A stretch of 35,652 nt of DNA from Rhodobacter sp. (GTDB lineage Bacteria > Pseudomonadota > Alphaproteobacteria > Rhodobacterales > Rhodobacteraceae): contig JAPOUP010000204.1 of NCBI GenBank assembly GCA_026708635.1, positions 1 through 35,652 of the forward strand, written 5' to 3'. The translations under genes and the position numbers were made by a program. Under the pieces are notes generated by a model, which ran no database searches, was not told the DNA's origin, and saw only the letters and a list, made by a program, of their open reading frames with translations. Positions 17,420 through 27,567 of this stretch are shown piece after piece. Position 1 is the stretch's first letter. Every line of letters begins with the position of its first letter.

Positions 17420-18775
17420 CTAGCGCCTTACGGGAGACCGTTTGCGGCGGCGTCTGCCCCGAAGCTGGGATTTCTCGATCAGCCCCTCATACTGATGCGC
17501 GAGAAGGTGGCTCTGCACCTGCTGTATCGTGTCCATCGTCACGGAGACCACGATCAGCACCGACGTTCCGCCGAAATAGAAGGGAATCGCCAACTGGCTT
17601 CGCAGTACCTCCGGCAGTAGGCAGACACCCGCGAGATAGGCCGATCCAAGCACCAGGATCCGGGTGACCACATAGTCAAGATACTCTTCCGTCCTCTTCC
17701 CCGGACGGATGCCCGGAATGAAGCCGTTCTGGTTCTTCAGGTTCTCCGCGACGTCCTCGGTCTTGAAGCTTACGTTGAACGTATAGAAGAACGTGAAAAA
17801 CACGATCATCACCGTGAAAAAACCGAGATAAAGCGGTTGGCCGGGACCGAAGTAGGCCAGTATCGTCGCCATCACGGGCCCGGACTGCGCCTCGCTGAAG
17901 GTGGAGACGGTGACCGGAAGAAGCAGCAGCGAACTGGCGAATATCGCCGGGATGACCCCCGCTGGATTCACCTTGACCGGCAGGTGGCTGGAACCGCCCT
18001 CGTACATCTTCATTCCCGCCTGGCGGCGCGGGTACTGGATATGGATCTTCCGCAGCGACCGCTCCATGAAGACGACAAATCCGATCACCGCCACGACCAT
18101 CACGATGACGCCGACGATGACCGCGGGGCTAAGCGCGCCCGAACGGCCCGACGCGAGGAACTGCGCCAGCGCCGCCGGAACCTCGGCGATGATTCCGACG
18201 AAGATAATCAGCGAGATCCCGTTTCCGATGCCCCGGGCGGTGATCTGTTCGCCCAGCCACATCAGGAACATGGTGCCGCCGACGAGCGTAATGACCGTGG
18301 CCGCCCGGAAATACCAGCCCGGATCCGTCGCCAGACCGCCCGCCTCCAGCGACACCGCCAGCCCGTAGGCCTGGAAGGTGGACAGGAACACCGTGCCGTA
18401 CCGGGTGTACTGGTTGATTTTCTTGCGCCCGCGCTCACCTTCCTTCTTGAGTTGCTCGAGCTGCGGAACCATAGCCGTGAGGAGCTGCACGATGATCGCG
18501 GCGGAAATGTACGGCATTATGCCGAGCGCGAATATGCCCATGCGCGAGATCGCGCCGCCGGTGAACATGTTCAGAACACCGCCGAGACCCGCCGCGGCCT
18601 GGTCCATGAAGTCACGCAGGGCGTCGGCGTCGATGCCCGGAACCGGAATGTAGGTCCCGACGCGATAGACGATCAGGATCCCGAGGGTAAATAGAATGCG
18701 CTGTCTGAGTTCGGTGGCCTTCCCGAAGACCCCCCAGTTCAGGTTGGCGGCCATTTGCTCCGCTGCGGATGCCAT
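17420..18775 (-). CDS. secY: Preprotein translocase subunit SecY
   Basis: Central channel of the Sec translocon in the inner membrane, 451 aa, ten membrane segments. The N-terminus [15 protein letters not shown] is typical of Rhodobacterales. The plug region near residues 60-75, the conserved [20 protein letters not shown] (TM2), and the cytosolic C5 loop with [16 protein letters not shown], which contacts SecA and ribosomes, are all present. The C-terminus is basic ([13 protein letters not shown]). Preceded by GGGAGAGG. Lies 99 bp after rplO, a gap that carries a perfect hairpin. Confidence 0.98.
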   Translation of the reverse strand: MASAAEQMAANLNWGVFGKATELRQRILFTLGILIVYRVGTYIPVPGIDADALRDFMDQAAAGLGGVLNMFTGGAISRMGIFALGIMPYISAAIIVQLLTAMVPQLEQLKKEGERGRKKINQYTRYGTVFLSTFQAYGLAVSLEAGGLATDPGWYFRAATVITLVGGTMFLMWLGEQITARGIGNGISLIIFVGIIAEVPAALAQFLASGRSGALSPAVIVGVIVMVVAVIGFVVFMERSLRKIHIQYPRRQAGMKMYEGGSSHLPVKVNPAGVIPAIFASSLLLLPVTVSTFSEAQSGPVMATILAYFGPGQPLYLGFFTVMIVFFTFFYTFNVSFKTEDVAENLKNQNGFIPGIRPGKRTEEYLDYVVTRILVLGSAYLAGVCLLPEVLRSQLAIPFYFGGTSVLIVVSVTMDTIQQVQSHLLAHQYEGLIEKSQLRGRRRRKRSPVRR

Positions 18776-18803
18776 TCAGTGGCCTCTCCCGTTCACGCGC
18801 CGT

Positions 18804-18820
18804 CCCCGGAATTCCCGGGG
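18804..18820 (-). other. Intercistronic hairpin, rplO-secY spacer
   Basis: Perfect 6-bp stem CCCCGG/CCGGGG around a 5-nt AATTC loop, midway in the 99-bp gap. No U-tract. Confidence 0.55.
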
Positions 18821-18874
18821 CGGAACTTGGAAAACCAGATGTATTTAGGCGCGGAAGACTTTACCCGCAAGCGT

Positions 18875-19348
18875 TCATTCCGCCAACTGACCGGTCGCGA
18901 CCGCCAGCGAGCCCCCCGCTTCCTCAACCGCCTTCCTTGCCGACGCGCTTACACCTGTCACGCGCAGGTCGACCCTGGAAGTCAACTCACCCTTTGCGAG
19001 CACCCGGACGCCATCAAGCCGACGGCGGACGATACCGCTCTCGACAAGAACGTCCTCGGTGATCGCGTCCTCGGCATTGATTTTTCCGGCATCGATGAAC
19101 TTCTGGAGAATGCCGAGGTTCACCAACGCGTATTTCCGTCGGTTGGGCTTGTTGAATCCGCGCTTTGGAAGACGTTGGTAGAGCGGCATCTGCCCGCCTT
19201 CATAACCGTTGATCGCGACTCCAGACCGGGATTTCTGACCCTTGGTACCGCGTCCCGCGGTCTTTCCCTTCCCGGAACCGGGGCCGCGGCCAACGCGCCT
19301 GGCTTTCTTTACGGCGCCGGGATTGTCCCGGAGATCATGAAGCTTCAT
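18875..19348 (-). CDS. rplO: 50S ribosomal protein L15
   Basis: Large-subunit protein L15, 157 aa. The N-terminus [41 protein letters not shown] is cut here to its key features: the glycine/lysine-rich tail that threads rRNA. The start at 19348 has AAGGAGA upstream; the 23 extra residues of a longer frame look like translated spacer. It lies 160 bp after rpmD. Confidence 0.97.
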   Translation of the reverse strand: MKLHDLRDNPGAVKKARRVGRGPGSGKGKTAGRGTKGQKSRSGVAINGYEGGQMPLYQRLPKRGFNKPNRRKYALVNLGILQKFIDAGKINAEDAITEDVLVESGIVRRRLDGVRVLAKGELTSRVDLRVTGVSASARKAVEEAGGSLAVATGQLAE

Positions 19349-19416
19349 GTCATTTCTCCTTGCCGGATACCGAACCACAGGGGAAACGGAATGACCCGGC
19401 CATTCAAATCGATCCA

Positions 19417-19441
19417 TATGCCAAGCCTACCGGCTGGCATA
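19417..19441 (-). other. Intercistronic hairpin, rpmD-rplO spacer
   Basis: Arms TATGCC/GGCATA (19417-19422 and 19436-19441) continue through AGCC/GGCT with one bulged A, enclosing a 4-nt loop: ten base pairs in all. It lies in the 160-bp gap, 67 nt after the rpmD stop and 69 nt before rplO. Confidence 0.6.
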
Positions 19442-19508
19442 CCCGCGTGTCATTCACCGCGATCAAGGTGACGGGGCCAACCGGCGTTCCGGAAGTCGGC
19501 ATAAGGCC

Positions 19509-19700
19509 TCAGCCACGTTCCTCGACGATCCTCACAAGATGGGGAATCTTCGCGACCATCCCGCGGACCGCGGGTGAATCCTCAAGCTCCCGGATCCTGT
19601 GCATTCTGTTAAGTCCGAGCCCGATCAGCGTCTGGCGCTGCTTGGCGGGCCTGCGGATCGGTGAGCCGACCTGCTTAACGACTATGGTTTTGCTGGACAT
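19509..19700 (-). CDS. rpmD: 50S ribosomal protein L30
   Basis: Small large-subunit protein L30, 63 aa, with the typical [28 protein letters not shown] and a C-terminal [14 protein letters not shown]. It follows rpsE by 11 bp, as in other spc operons. Confidence 0.96.
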   Translation of the reverse strand: MSSKTIVVKQVGSPIRRPAKQRQTLIGLGLNRMHRIRELEDSPAVRGMVAKIPHLVRIVEERG

Positions 19701-19711
19701 CGCGCCACTCC

Positions 19712-20338
19712 TCAGGCTTCGGCGGGCATCTGGGATTCGGCGGTGCCGTTCCCGTCCGGCGATGTAACCCGCGCCGGGTCGTCGGCGCTCTGCGACGGTT
19801 CATCCCGCCTCGGCGTTATGTCAGACATTCTCTTGCCGCGGCGGGCGGCCACCATGCGCGGGCTGGCTTCATTCTGAAGACCGTCGATCGTGGCCCGGAT
19901 CATATTGTAAGGGTTCTGTGATCCAACCGACTTGGCTACCACGTCCTGCACCCCGAGCATTTCAAACACCGCGCGCATCGGGCCGCCGGCGATGATACCC
20001 GTGCCGACAGGTGCGGTTCGCATCACAACCTTACCGGCGCCGTGTCGGCCCGCAATGTCGTGATGAAGCGTCCGGCCCTCGCGGAGCGGTACGCGGATGA
20101 CCTGACGCTTGGCCTGCTCCGTCGCCTTGCGAATCGCCTCGGGCACTTCCTTGGCCTTGCCCTTGCCATAGCCGACCCGTCCCTTTTGGTCCCCGACAAC
20201 GACAAGCGCGGCGAACCCAAATCGCTTACCGCCCTTTACGGTCTTCGAAACCCGGTTGATCGCCACAAGGCGGTCGAAGAACTCGGGGGCGTCTTCCCGA
20301 TCCCTGCGGCCGCCCCGACGGTTCTCACGTTCTGCCAT
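19712..20338 (-). CDS. rpsE: 30S ribosomal protein S5, with a C-terminal extension
   Basis: Small-subunit protein S5, 208 aa; lines the mRNA entry and affects decoding accuracy. The N-terminal double-stranded RNA-binding-like domain ([23 protein letters not shown]) and the C-terminal domain ([24 protein letters not shown]) are intact. After the core ends near residue 165 there is a tail of roughly 40 residues ([19 protein letters not shown] and on), polar and probably disordered; E. coli S5 is 167 aa. GAAGGGA precedes the ATG. Confidence 0.96.
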   Translation of the reverse strand: MAERENRRGGRRDREDAPEFFDRLVAINRVSKTVKGGKRFGFAALVVVGDQKGRVGYGKGKAKEVPEAIRKATEQAKRQVIRVPLREGRTLHHDIAGRHGAGKVVMRTAPVGTGIIAGGPMRAVFEMLGVQDVVAKSVGSQNPYNMIRATIDGLQNEASPRMVAARRGKRMSDITPRRDEPSQSADDPARVTSPDGNGTAESQMPAEA

Positions 20339-20359
20339 CAGGCTATCCCTTCATCTTTA

Positions 20360-20372
20360 GGCGCTTCGCGCC
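20360..20372 (-). other. Intercistronic hairpin, rplR-rpsE spacer
   Basis: Perfect 5-bp stem GGCGC/GCGCC with a 3-nt loop, 21 nt before the rpsE ATG in an 87-bp gap. Confidence 0.5.
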
Positions 20373-20425
20373 AGATCGTCCAATTCGGTCCTGGAACGTC
20401 CGATCGTCGGGTACGGACCAAACGG

Positions 20426-20785
20426 TCAGACATTGAGACCGCCCGCGCGAACGGCTTCGGCGAGGGCCTTGACCCTACCGTGAAACAGGTAGCCGCCACG
20501 GTCAAAGCAGGCATCCCTCACACCGGCCGCGGCGGCGCGCTCGGCGAGCGCCGCCCCGACTATCGCCGCGGCCTCGACGCCACTTCCGTTTTTCAGTTCG
20601 AGCGCCTTCTCAAGCGATGACGCGCTTGCCAGCGTGACGCCCCTGGAATCATCGATCAGCTGAGCGCTTATGTTCCTGTTCGAACGGTGAACGCAGAGAC
20701 GTACGCGGCCGGCGCCCACCTTGCGCAGCCTGTTACGGACGCGCCGACGGCGCTTGATGAACAGATCCCGTTTGCTGTCTGCCAT
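20426..20785 (-). CDS. rplR: 50S ribosomal protein L18
   Basis: 5S rRNA-binding protein L18, 119 aa. The basic N-terminus ([19 protein letters not shown]), [18 protein letters not shown] and the C-terminal [19 protein letters not shown] are diagnostic. It lies 11 bp after rplF; an 87-bp gap to rpsE follows. Confidence 0.97.
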   Translation of the reverse strand: MADSKRDLFIKRRRRVRNRLRKVGAGRVRLCVHRSNRNISAQLIDDSRGVTLASASSLEKALELKNGSGVEAAAIVGAALAERAAAAGVRDACFDRGGYLFHGRVKALAEAVRAGGLNV

Positions 20786-20796
20786 GTCCCGGTTCC

Positions 20797-21330
20797 CTAT
20801 TTCTTCTTGCCTTCCTTACGGAATATGTACTCATCCCGGTATCGGATGCCCTTGCCTTTGTAGGGCTCCGGTCTGCGCCATTCGCGGATCTGCGCCGCAA
20901 CTTCACCGACCTGCTGCTGGTCAATGCCCTCGACGACGATTTCCGTCTGCTTGGGACAGGTCACGGTAACGCCTTTTGGCACATCGAAAGCAACGTCATG
21001 GGACAGGCCTAGATTGAGAACCAGCTTGTCACCCTGCAGCATGGCGCGGTAACCGACGCCACTGATCTCAAGCTCTTTTCTGAAACCATCGGTGACGCCC
21101 TTGACGCAGTTCGCTATCTGGGTGCGGGACATGCCCCATTGCTGGCGGACACGTTTTGACTGCCCACGCGGCGCGACCTTGACCAGGTTGCCCTCGATCG
21201 CGATAGAGACATCATCGGTCGCGGTGAAGCTGCGGGTACCCTTGGGTCCCTTCACCTCGACCGTCCTGCCCGCGACCGAAGCCGTGACCCCCGAGGGCAG
21301 TTCGACCGGAATACGGCCAATCCGTGACAT
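20797..21330 (-). CDS. rplF: 50S ribosomal protein L6
   Basis: Large-subunit protein L6, 177 aa, two repeated alpha/beta domains near the factor-binding site. [21 protein letters not shown] opens the protein and the conserved C-terminal [18 protein letters not shown] is complete. The start at 21330 is chosen by homology; the 47 upstream residues of a longer frame translate the rpsH end in another phase. Confidence 0.97.
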   Translation of the reverse strand: MSRIGRIPVELPSGVTASVAGRTVEVKGPKGTRSFTATDDVSIAIEGNLVKVAPRGQSKRVRQQWGMSRTQIANCVKGVTDGFRKELEISGVGYRAMLQGDKLVLNLGLSHDVAFDVPKGVTVTCPKQTEIVVEGIDQQQVGEVAAQIREWRRPEPYKGKGIRYRDEYIFRKEGKKK

Positions 21331-21340
21331 GAGCCTCTCC

Positions 21341-21733
21341 CTAAAACACCGTACACAGCACTTCGCCACCCACGTTGGCGGCACGCGCGCTCGCGTCGGA
21401 CATAACGCCCTTGGGCGTTGAAATGATCGATACCCCGAGACCCTGCCGGACCTCGGGGAGATCCCCGACACCCTTGTAGACGCGGCGTCCGGGCTTGGAG
21501 ATCCGCTTTAGTTCCCTTATCGCCGGGCCACCCTGGAAATACTTCAGGCTGATTTCGATAACCGGATGGCCGTCAACGTCAACGGTATTTTCGTAGCTAC
21601 GGACGTAGCCCTCGTCGGCGAGGACGTCGAGAACCCAGGCGCGAAGCCTCGACGCGGGTGTCATAACCCTGGACTTGCCACGCATCTGCGCGTTGCGGAT
21701 ACGGGCCAGCATGTCGCCAATAGGATCATTCAT
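21341..21733 (-). CDS. rpsH: 30S ribosomal protein S8
   Basis: Small-subunit protein S8, 130 aa, binds the central domain of 16S rRNA and in enterobacteria represses the spc operon. [21 protein letters not shown] and the C-terminal [28 protein letters not shown] are conserved. Located 10 bp before rplF and 12 bp after rpsN. Confidence 0.97.
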   Translation of the reverse strand: MNDPIGDMLARIRNAQMRGKSRVMTPASRLRAWVLDVLADEGYVRSYENTVDVDGHPVIEISLKYFQGGPAIRELKRISKPGRRVYKGVGDLPEVRQGLGVSIISTPKGVMSDASARAANVGGEVLCTVF

Positions 21734-21745
21734 ACCATTCGCTCC

Positions 21746-22051
21746 TTACCAGCTCGACTTCACGAGACCGGGAATTTGACCCATTGCCCCCAGTTCGCGC
21801 AGCGCGATCCGGCTGATCTTGAGTTTACGGTAATAGGCGTGCGGACGTCCGGTGAGCTGACAGCGGTTGTGAAGACGGGTTGGCGAGGAATTCCGCGGCA
21901 GTTTCGCGAGTTTCAGGCGTGCCTTGAAACGTTCCTCGATCGGGCGTTCCTGGTCATTGGCGATTTGCTTGAGCGCAGCACGCCTCGCCGCGTATTTCGC
22001 CACCAACCTCCGGCGCTTCAGGTCGCGCTCCACCATTGCTTTCTTCGCCAT
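21746..22051 (-). CDS. rpsN: 30S ribosomal protein S14 (zinc-free form)
   Basis: Small-subunit head protein S14, 101 aa. This is the long, zinc-independent form: only one cysteine ([15 protein letters not shown]) where zinc forms have two CXXC pairs. [17 protein letters not shown] and the terminal GLVKSSW are typical. It follows rplE by 18 bp. Confidence 0.97.
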   Translation of the reverse strand: MAKKAMVERDLKRRRLVAKYAARRAALKQIANDQERPIEERFKARLKLAKLPRNSSPTRLHNRCQLTGRPHAYYRKLKISRIALRELGAMGQIPGLVKSSW

Positions 22052-22069
22052 TTGTCGGATCTCCCCGGC

Positions 22070-22633
22070 TCAGCCGCTGAACGGCATGTTGAAATGCTCC
22101 AGCAGCGCCCTGGCCTCCGCATCGTTTCTGGCGGTGGTACAGATGACGATATCCATCCCCCAGACCTCGTCGACCTTGTCATAATCGATCTCCGGGAAAA
22201 CGATGTGTTCCTTGAGGCCCATGGCGAAGTTGCCATGGCCGTCGAACGCACCCGCCCTCACTCCACGGAAATCCCGGACGCGCGGAAGGGCGATGGTGAT
22301 CAGACGGTCCAGGAAGTCGTACATCCGGTCACCGCGCAGGGTGACTTTCGCCCCTATCGGCATGCCCTCCCGAACACGGAACGACGCGATGGATTTCCTG
22401 GCGCGACTGATCACCGCCTTCTGGCCCGCGATCACCGTCAGATCCTCACGCGCCGAGCCCGCCTTCTTGGAATCCCGCACGGCTTCGGCACCGCAGCCGA
22501 TGTTCAGCACGACCTTCTCGAGCCTCGGGATCTCCATGACGTTCGCATATCGGAACTCATCCTTCATCGCGGCCCGGATTCGCTCACGGTACATCGCCTT
22601 GTAACGCGGAACATAACCAACGGTATCAAGCAT
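22070..22633 (-). CDS. rplE: 50S ribosomal protein L5
   Basis: Central-protuberance protein L5, 187 aa, binds 5S rRNA and contacts P-site tRNA. Conserved segments include [41 protein letters not shown], and [24 protein letters not shown]. The start overlaps the rplX end by 8 bp, implying coupled translation. Confidence 0.97.
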   Translation of the reverse strand: MLDTVGYVPRYKAMYRERIRAAMKDEFRYANVMEIPRLEKVVLNIGCGAEAVRDSKKAGSAREDLTVIAGQKAVISRARKSIASFRVREGMPIGAKVTLRGDRMYDFLDRLITIALPRVRDFRGVRAGAFDGHGNFAMGLKEHIVFPEIDYDKVDEVWGMDIVICTTARNDAEARALLEHFNMPFSG

Positions 22634-22937
22634 CGATCACGTCTCCCGTGGTCTTGGCATAGCGCACTTTCCTGTCTCCCTCCATCCTGAAGCCAATCCG
22701 GGTGGGCTTACCGCTTGCGTCCACATAGGCGAGGTTTGACAGATCGATGGGCATGGTCACGGGAACGCGACCACCTACGCCGCGGTTGGTCTGGCGCTCA
22801 TGGCGTATGGCGACGTTGACGCCTTTGACAACCGCCTTTCCGGCCTTCGGGTTCACGCTGATGATCTCGCCCCGGGCCCCCAAATCCTTGCCGGCGATGA
22901 CGACGACCTGATCCCCCTTTTTCAGCTTGGCGGCCAT
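22626..22937 (-). CDS. rplX: 50S ribosomal protein L24
   Basis: Assembly-initiator protein L24, 103 aa, KOW motif at the N-terminus ([21 protein letters not shown]) and [17 protein letters not shown]. The ATG shares its A with the rplN stop (TGATG), and the 3' end overlaps rplE by 8 bp. Confidence 0.97.
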   Translation of the reverse strand: MAAKLKKGDQVVVIAGKDLGARGEIISVNPKAGKAVVKGVNVAIRHERQTNRGVGGRVPVTMPIDLSNLAYVDASGKPTRIGFRMEGDRKVRYAKTTGDVIDA

Positions 22938-23305
22938 CAGAGCACCTCCGGAGCCAATGAAATGATCTTCATGAAATTCTTTCCACGAAGCTCGCGAACC
23001 ACAGGTCCGAAAATGCGTGTGCCGACAGGCTCGTTGCTGTTGCTGAGAATGACCGCCGCATTCCGGTCGAAACGGATCGCTGTCCCGTCCTCACGACGCA
23101 CCTCCTTTGAGGTCCTTACGACCACAGCCCGCCTGACATCGCCTTTCCTGACGCGGCCGCGCGGAATCGCTTCCTTGACACTGACGACGATTATGTCACC
23201 GACCGACGCGTACTTCCGTCTGGACCCGCCCAGAACCTTTATGCACTGCACCCGGCGCGCGCCTGAGTTGTCGGCGACGTCCAGATTGGTCTGCATCTGG
23301 ATCAT
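22937..23305 (-). CDS. rplN: 50S ribosomal protein L14
   Basis: Large-subunit interface protein L14, 122 aa. [41 protein letters not shown] and the terminal [11 protein letters not shown] are near-invariant. It lies 77 bp after rpsQ, a gap with two inverted repeats, and overlaps rplX by one base. Confidence 0.98.
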   Translation of the reverse strand: MIQMQTNLDVADNSGARRVQCIKVLGGSRRKYASVGDIIVVSVKEAIPRGRVRKGDVRRAVVVRTSKEVRREDGTAIRFDRNAAVILSNSNEPVGTRIFGPVVRELRGKNFMKIISLAPEVL

Positions 23306-23323
23306 TTCGTTTCTCCCGACCTT

Positions 23324-23382
23324 TGGAGCCTAATTCCAGCGGTGGCTCCAGGGTTTCGTCAATTTGATCCCGGTTATAACCG
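23324..23382 (-). other. Two inverted repeats in the rpsQ-rplN spacer
   Basis: TGGAGCC (23324-23330) and GGCTCCA (23344-23350) form perfect 7-bp arms with a 13-nt loop, about 20 nt before rplN. CGGTTATAACCG (23371-23382), a 12-bp palindrome, directly abuts the rpsQ stop. Confidence 0.5.
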
Positions 23383-23613
23383 TCAGTCGGCGATGACTTC
23401 CCATCGCTTGGACCTGGAGACGGGAGCGCACTCCCTTATCCGTACCCTGTCACCGACCCTGAACCGGTTATCCGCGTCATGCGCGGCGAATTTCTTAGAC
23501 CTTCGCACCGTTTTCTGCAGCAGCGGGTGCTTGAAGGTACGCTCTACCAGAACAGTGACGGTCCGGTCGTTGCGGTCACTGACTACGGCACCCCGCAGGA
23601 TTCTCCTTGGCAT
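23383..23613 (-). CDS. rpsQ: 30S ribosomal protein S17
   Basis: Small-subunit protein S17, 76 aa, OB-fold that binds 16S rRNA early in assembly. [27 protein letters not shown] is cut here to its opening; [20 protein letters not shown] is also typical. It starts 3 bp after rpmC. Confidence 0.96.
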   Translation of the reverse strand: MPRRILRGAVVSDRNDRTVTVLVERTFKHPLLQKTVRRSKKFAAHDADNRFRVGDRVRIRECAPVSRSKRWEVIAD

Positions 23614-23616
23614 CGA

Positions 23617-23823
23617 TCAGGTCTCCCGCGCGGCCCCGGCCGCCTTTTCGTTGAGGACGGTCAGAACACGCGCCGCGTCGCGCCGGACGACGCGCATCCG
23701 GGCGCTGTTCTCAAGCTGGCCGGACGCCTTCTGGAAACGGAGGTTGAATACCTCTTTCTTGAGCTCCAACAGCCGGTCGCGCAGCTGTTCGGGCGTCCTG
23801 TCACGCAGTTCCCGGGCGTCCAT
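23617..23823 (-). CDS. rpmC: 50S ribosomal protein L29
   Basis: Exit-tunnel protein L29, 68 aa, a two-helix hairpin ([20 protein letters not shown] then [13 protein letters not shown]) that helps dock trigger factor and SRP. It follows rplP after a 98-bp gap holding a strong hairpin and is 3 bp before rpsQ. Confidence 0.96.
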   Translation of the reverse strand: MDARELRDRTPEQLRDRLLELKKEVFNLRFQKASGQLENSARMRVVRRDAARVLTVLNEKAAGAARET

Positions 23824-23889
23824 GCGCCTCTCCTCGTTTCACGTCGCCGGGTCGCCCGCGTGGCTCTCCGGCATCCTTCAATACGTCGC

Positions 23890-23917
23890 CGCCCGTCAAC
23901 CTCCCGGGAGGCGGGCG
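23890..23917 (-). other. Strong intercistronic hairpin, rplP-rpmC spacer
   Basis: CGCCCG (23890-23895) pairs with CGGGCG (23912-23917); inside is the 12-bp palindrome CCTCCCGGGAGG (23900-23911). It begins 4 nt after the rplP stop and has no U-tract. This is among the most stable-looking structures in the window. Confidence 0.65.
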
Positions 23918-23921
23918 ATCC

Positions 23922-24335
23922 CTACCAGTCCTCGCGCTGGACCACCCGGCATTTCACCGGCAGTTTCATCGCGGCGAGCCGAAGTGCCTCCCTTGCCACG
24001 GAATCACTTACGCCGTCAATCTCAAACATGATCCTGCCTGGCTTGATCCTGGCGGCCCAATAATCCACCGACCCCTTTCCCTTGCCCATCCGAACCTCGG
24101 TAGGCTTCGACGTGACAGGGATGTCCGGAAAAATCCGGATCCAGACACGGCCCTGACGCTTCATATGCCGCGTCATCGCGCGGCGGGCCGCCTCGATCTG
24201 GCGGGCCGAGATGCGCTCGGGTTCGATGGACTTCAGGCCGAAGGAACCGAAGTTCAGCGACGTGCCACCCTTGGCCTCACCATGAATCCGTCCCTTGTGA
24301 ACCTTGCGGAACTTCGTTCGCTTGGGCTGCAGCAT
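23922..24335 (-). CDS. rplP: 50S ribosomal protein L16
   Basis: Large-subunit protein L16, 137 aa, near the A-site tRNA elbow. [42 protein letters not shown] and the conserved [20 protein letters not shown] are present. It is 12 bp after rpsC. Confidence 0.97.
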   Translation of the reverse strand: MLQPKRTKFRKVHKGRIHGEAKGGTSLNFGSFGLKSIEPERISARQIEAARRAMTRHMKRQGRVWIRIFPDIPVTSKPTEVRMGKGKGSVDYWAARIKPGRIMFEIDGVSDSVAREALRLAAMKLPVKCRVVQREDW

Positions 24336-24347
24336 GGCAATGTCTCC

Positions 24348-25055
24348 CTATCGGCGCCCCGCGGCGGCCCGCGGCGCGGGCCCGTCCTGCAGCTGCTGAT
24401 GGTAACGGTCGCGAGCGCCTGGATCGTGTTCCATGATCTCGCCCCGGAATATCCAGACCTTTATCCCGATCATCCCGTACGGCGTCGCGGCCTGACAGGT
24501 TGAGTAGTCTATATCGGAACGAAGCGTGTGCAGCGGAACCCGACCCTCGCGGTACCACTCGGTCCGCGCGATCTCGGCACCACCCAGACGGCCCGAGACG
24601 TTGACCCGGATACCAAGGGCTCCCATTCGCATCGAGTTCTGGACAGCCCGTTTCATGGCACGCCGGAACGACACCCTCCGCTCCAGCTGCTGGGCGATGC
24701 CCTCGGCCACGAGGCGGGCGTCAAGTTCGGCCCGGCGAATCTCGACGATATTGAGATGCAGTTCACTGTCGGTCATATTCGCCAGTTTCCTGCGCAGCGC
24801 CTCGATGTCGGCACCCTTTTTCCCGATGATCACGCCGGGTCGGGCAGTGTGGATCGTGACACGGCACTTCCGATGCGGACGTTCGATGATGACCCGGCTC
24901 ACGCCCGCCTGCCTGCATTCCTTCTCGATCGAATCACGGATACGCAGATCCTCCAGCAGCAGGTTTCCGTAATCACGTGTATTTGCGTACCAGCGGCTGT
25001 CCCAGGTCCGGTTGACCTGAAGCCGCATGCCGACCGGGTTTGTCTTGTTGCCCAT
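24348..25055 (-). CDS. rpsC: 30S ribosomal protein S3
   Basis: Small-subunit protein S3, 235 aa, mRNA-entry helicase region. [20 protein letters not shown] opens it; the KH domain carries [18 protein letters not shown]; the C-terminal domain has [25 protein letters not shown] and [16 protein letters not shown]. The start at 25055, with GGAG upstream, follows rplV by 5 bp; an in-frame ATG at 25070 would overlap the rplV end. Confidence 0.97.
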   Translation of the reverse strand: MGNKTNPVGMRLQVNRTWDSRWYANTRDYGNLLLEDLRIRDSIEKECRQAGVSRVIIERPHRKCRVTIHTARPGVIIGKKGADIEALRRKLANMTDSELHLNIVEIRRAELDARLVAEGIAQQLERRVSFRRAMKRAVQNSMRMGALGIRVNVSGRLGGAEIARTEWYREGRVPLHTLRSDIDYSTCQAATPYGMIGIKVWIFRGEIMEHDPGARDRYHQQLQDGPAPRAAAGRR

Positions 25056-25060
25056 GAGGC

Positions 25061-25435
25061 TTACTCCCACATCTCGCGGACCTTGATGGTGATTTCCGAA
25101 AATGGCTTTTCAATGCGACTGAACCTTCCCCGGGCACGCGCCCGGATACGCTTCATGGTCAGATTCTTTCCCACGTAAGCTTCCGCGACCACCAGAGAGT
25201 CCACATCCAGACCGTGGTTGTTCTCCGCGTTGGCGACGGCCGACCGAAGGCACTTGCTCACGTCGTCCGCGATTCTCTTGCGGCTGAAGGCGAGATCATT
25301 CAGCGCCCTTTGAACCGTCTTGCCCCGAATCATCGCCGCCACCAGATTCAGCTTCTGGGGCGAAACGCGCAACATACGCGCCTTGGCCATAGCCTCGTTT
25401 TCCTCAACACGGCGGGGATTCGACAGCCTGCCCAT
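25061..25435 (-). CDS. rplV: 50S ribosomal protein L22
   Basis: Exit-tunnel protein L22, 124 aa; its beta-hairpin lines the tunnel and is a macrolide-resistance site. [40 protein letters not shown] and [16 protein letters not shown] are typical of Rhodobacterales. 3 bp after rpsS. Confidence 0.97.
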   Translation of the reverse strand: MGRLSNPRRVEENEAMAKARMLRVSPQKLNLVAAMIRGKTVQRALNDLAFSRKRIADDVSKCLRSAVANAENNHGLDVDSLVVAEAYVGKNLTMKRIRARARGRFSRIEKPFSEITIKVREMWE

Positions 25436-25438
25436 GAC

Positions 25439-25717
25439 CTATCTCCTTCTGGCTTTCTTGTCTCCCGCGTGGCCATAGAAGGTGCGGGTCGCGCTATACT
25501 CACCGAATTTCTGGCCGATCATGTCCTCCGTCACGCTTACGGGGATGTGCTTGCGGCCGTTGTAAACCCCAAAGGTCAGGCCAACGAACTGTGGCAGGAT
25601 CGTGGAGCGGCGTGACCAGATTTTGATGACCTCGTGGCGGCCCGACTCCCGGGCCCTTTCGGCCTTTTTGAGCACATAGCTGTCGACAAAGGGACCTTTC
25701 CAGACGGAACGAGCCAT
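25439..25717 (-). CDS. rpsS: 30S ribosomal protein S19
   Basis: Small-subunit head protein S19, 92 aa. [40 protein letters not shown] and [19 protein letters not shown] are near-invariant. It lies 3 bp after rplB. Confidence 0.98.
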   Translation of the reverse strand: MARSVWKGPFVDSYVLKKAERARESGRHEVIKIWSRRSTILPQFVGLTFGVYNGRKHIPVSVTEDMIGQKFGEYSATRTFYGHAGDKKARRR

Positions 25718-25720
25718 TTC

Positions 25721-26563
25721 CTAACGCCCTTTCTTTCTGGCATGTCGCGAACGTATGATCATTCTTGAAGACGCCTTGTTCTTTCTACGGGTGCGTTTGC
25801 CCTTGGTTGGCACGCCCCATGGCGTCACCGGATGGCGACCGCCCGACGTGCGGCCCTCGCCGCCTCCGTGGGGATGGTCAACGGGATTCATCACCACGCC
25901 CCGGACCGACGGCCGCCGACCGAGATGTCGGTTGCGGCCCGCCTTGCCGAGATTCTGGTTCGCGTTGTCGGGATTCGAGACCGCGCCAACGGTTGCCATG
26001 CATTCCTGACGGACCATCCGAAGTTCACCGGAGGAAAGGCGGATCTGGGCATAACCGTTTCCACGGCCGACGAACTGGGCATAAGCGCCCGCGGCGCGCG
26101 CTATCTGACCGCCGCGGCCCGGTTTCAGCTCGACGTTGTGAACGATGGTTCCTATGGGCATTCCGGAGAATGGCATTGCATTTCCCGGCTTTACGTCCGC
26201 GCTGGCGGACGAGACGACATAATCGCCGACGGCGAGACGCTGTGGAGCGAGGATATAGGCCAGTTCCCCGTCCTCGTACCTGACCAGCGCGATGAACGCC
26301 GTGCGGTTCGGGTCATATTCAATCCGCTCCACACATCCCGGCACGTCGAACTTCCGGCGCCGGAAATCGACGACCCGATAGAGGCGTTTCGTCCCGCCGC
26401 CACGGCGACGCATCGTAATCCGTCCGGCATTGTTGCGGCCGCCCTTCCGGCCGAGACCTTCGACCAGGGTCTTTGCCGGGCGACCTTTCCAAAGCCCCGA
26501 ACGGTCGATCAGGACCAGTCCCCGCTGGCCGGGCGTCGTCGGTTTATACGACTTGAGTGCCAT
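25721..26563 (-). CDS. rplB: 50S ribosomal protein L2
   Basis: Large-subunit protein L2, 280 aa, essential for subunit joining and the peptidyl-transferase region. [20 protein letters not shown] opens it, [22 protein letters not shown] follows, and the conserved histidine stretch [20 protein letters not shown] is near the C-terminus. It comes 93 bp after rplW. Confidence 0.98.
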   Translation of the reverse strand: MALKSYKPTTPGQRGLVLIDRSGLWKGRPAKTLVEGLGRKGGRNNAGRITMRRRGGGTKRLYRVVDFRRRKFDVPGCVERIEYDPNRTAFIALVRYEDGELAYILAPQRLAVGDYVVSSASADVKPGNAMPFSGMPIGTIVHNVELKPGRGGQIARAAGAYAQFVGRGNGYAQIRLSSGELRMVRQECMATVGAVSNPDNANQNLGKAGRNRHLGRRPSVRGVVMNPVDHPHGGGEGRTSGGRHPVTPWGVPTKGKRTRRKNKASSRMIIRSRHARKKGR

Positions 26564-26589
26564 GCTTTACGTCTTCCGTCTGCTTCATC

Positions 26590-26644
26590 GGCGGGAACCC
26601 CGCCATGGTTAAGGTATTGCCGGAAACCGGGAACCTGATCCCGG
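26590..26644 (-). other. Two hairpins in the rplW-rplB spacer
   Basis: GGCGGG/CCCGCC with a 3-nt loop (26590-26604) and CCGGGA/TCCCGG with a 6-nt loop (26627-26644), both perfect 6-bp stems. The second starts 12 nt after the rplW stop. No U-tract follows either. Confidence 0.55.
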
Positions 26645-26656
26645 CACCCTACCGGA

Positions 26657-26953
26657 TCAGAGGCCGGTCGTCACGTCGATCGTGTTGCCCTCCTCAAGCC
26701 CCACATATGCCTTCTTGACATCTTTGCGCCGCCCCGGGCGTCCACGGAAGCGTGTGGTCCTGCCCTTGGTCACCGTCGTGTTGACTGACTTCACCTTCAC
26801 GCCGAAAAGGGATTCCACCGCTTCCTTTATCTGTGGTTTGGACGAGCCGATCGCCACTTCGAAGACCACCGTTCCCGCCTCCGAGGCCCGCGTCGCCTTT
26901 TCGGTGATCACCGGCCTGCGGATCACGTCGTAATGTTCCGGTTTCGCTTTCAT
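26657..26953 (-). CDS. rplW: 50S ribosomal protein L23
   Basis: Exit-tunnel protein L23, 98 aa, docking site for trigger factor and [40 protein letters not shown] and the basic loop [19 protein letters not shown] are typical. The ATG overlaps the rplD stop as ATGA. Confidence 0.97.
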   Translation of the reverse strand: MKAKPEHYDVIRRPVITEKATRASEAGTVVFEVAIGSSKPQIKEAVESLFGVKVKSVNTTVTKGRTTRFRGRPGRRKDVKKAYVGLEEGNTIDVTTGL

Positions 26954-27567
26954 TTCAAACGAGCCTCCAGGGCTTCCAGGCCCGCCTTCGTGAGCACCAG
27001 CGTGTCACGTTTGAGAATGTCCAGCACATTGGCTCCGGCTGAGGGCAGCACATCCAGTTCCGGCAGGTTCGCCGCCGCACGGGCAAATCCTTCATGAACG
27101 GACTTTCCCTCGATCACCAGCGCCCGCTTCCAACCAAGATTCCTGATCTGCCTGGCCAGGACCGCGGTCTTTCCCTCGGCCTCGGCAACGTCGAGAATCA
27201 CGAGTTCGCCGGCCCTCGCCTTGGCGCTTAGCGCGTGCCGCAGGCCGAGTTTGCGAAGTCGCTTCGGGAGACCGTGGGCATGGCTGCGCGGGGTCGGTCC
27301 CTTATAGATGCCGCCACCGCGGAATATCGGGGCGTTACGGTCGCCGTGGCGGGCCCCGCCGGTGCCCTTTTGCCGATGGATCTTGCGCCCGGAATACGAC
27401 GTTTCCGACCGGGTCTTGACCTTGTGCGTACCGGCCTGTGCACGGGCGCGCTGCCAGCGAACGACGCGGTGCAGTATATCCGCACGGGGCTCAAGACCGA
27501 ATATCCGGGCGTTGAGTTCCACGGATTCCACCGTCTCGCCCTCCAGGCTTATGGTATCAGCTCTCAT
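26950..27567 (-). CDS. rplD: 50S ribosomal protein L4
   Basis: Large-subunit protein L4, 205 aa; its loop lines the exit tunnel, and in E. coli it represses the S10 operon. [40 protein letters not shown] and [19 protein letters not shown] are conserved. Two start ATGs lie 6 bp apart; the second (27567) is preferred because GGGAGG is 8 nt upstream of it and only 2 nt from the first. The start overlaps the rplC end by 11 bp. Confidence 0.95.
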   Translation of the reverse strand: MRADTISLEGETVESVELNARIFGLEPRADILHRVVRWQRARAQAGTHKVKTRSETSYSGRKIHRQKGTGGARHGDRNAPIFRGGGIYKGPTPRSHAHGLPKRLRKLGLRHALSAKARAGELVILDVAEAEGKTAVLARQIRNLGWKRALVIEGKSVHEGFARAAANLPELDVLPSAGANVLDILKRDTLVLTKAGLEALEARLK

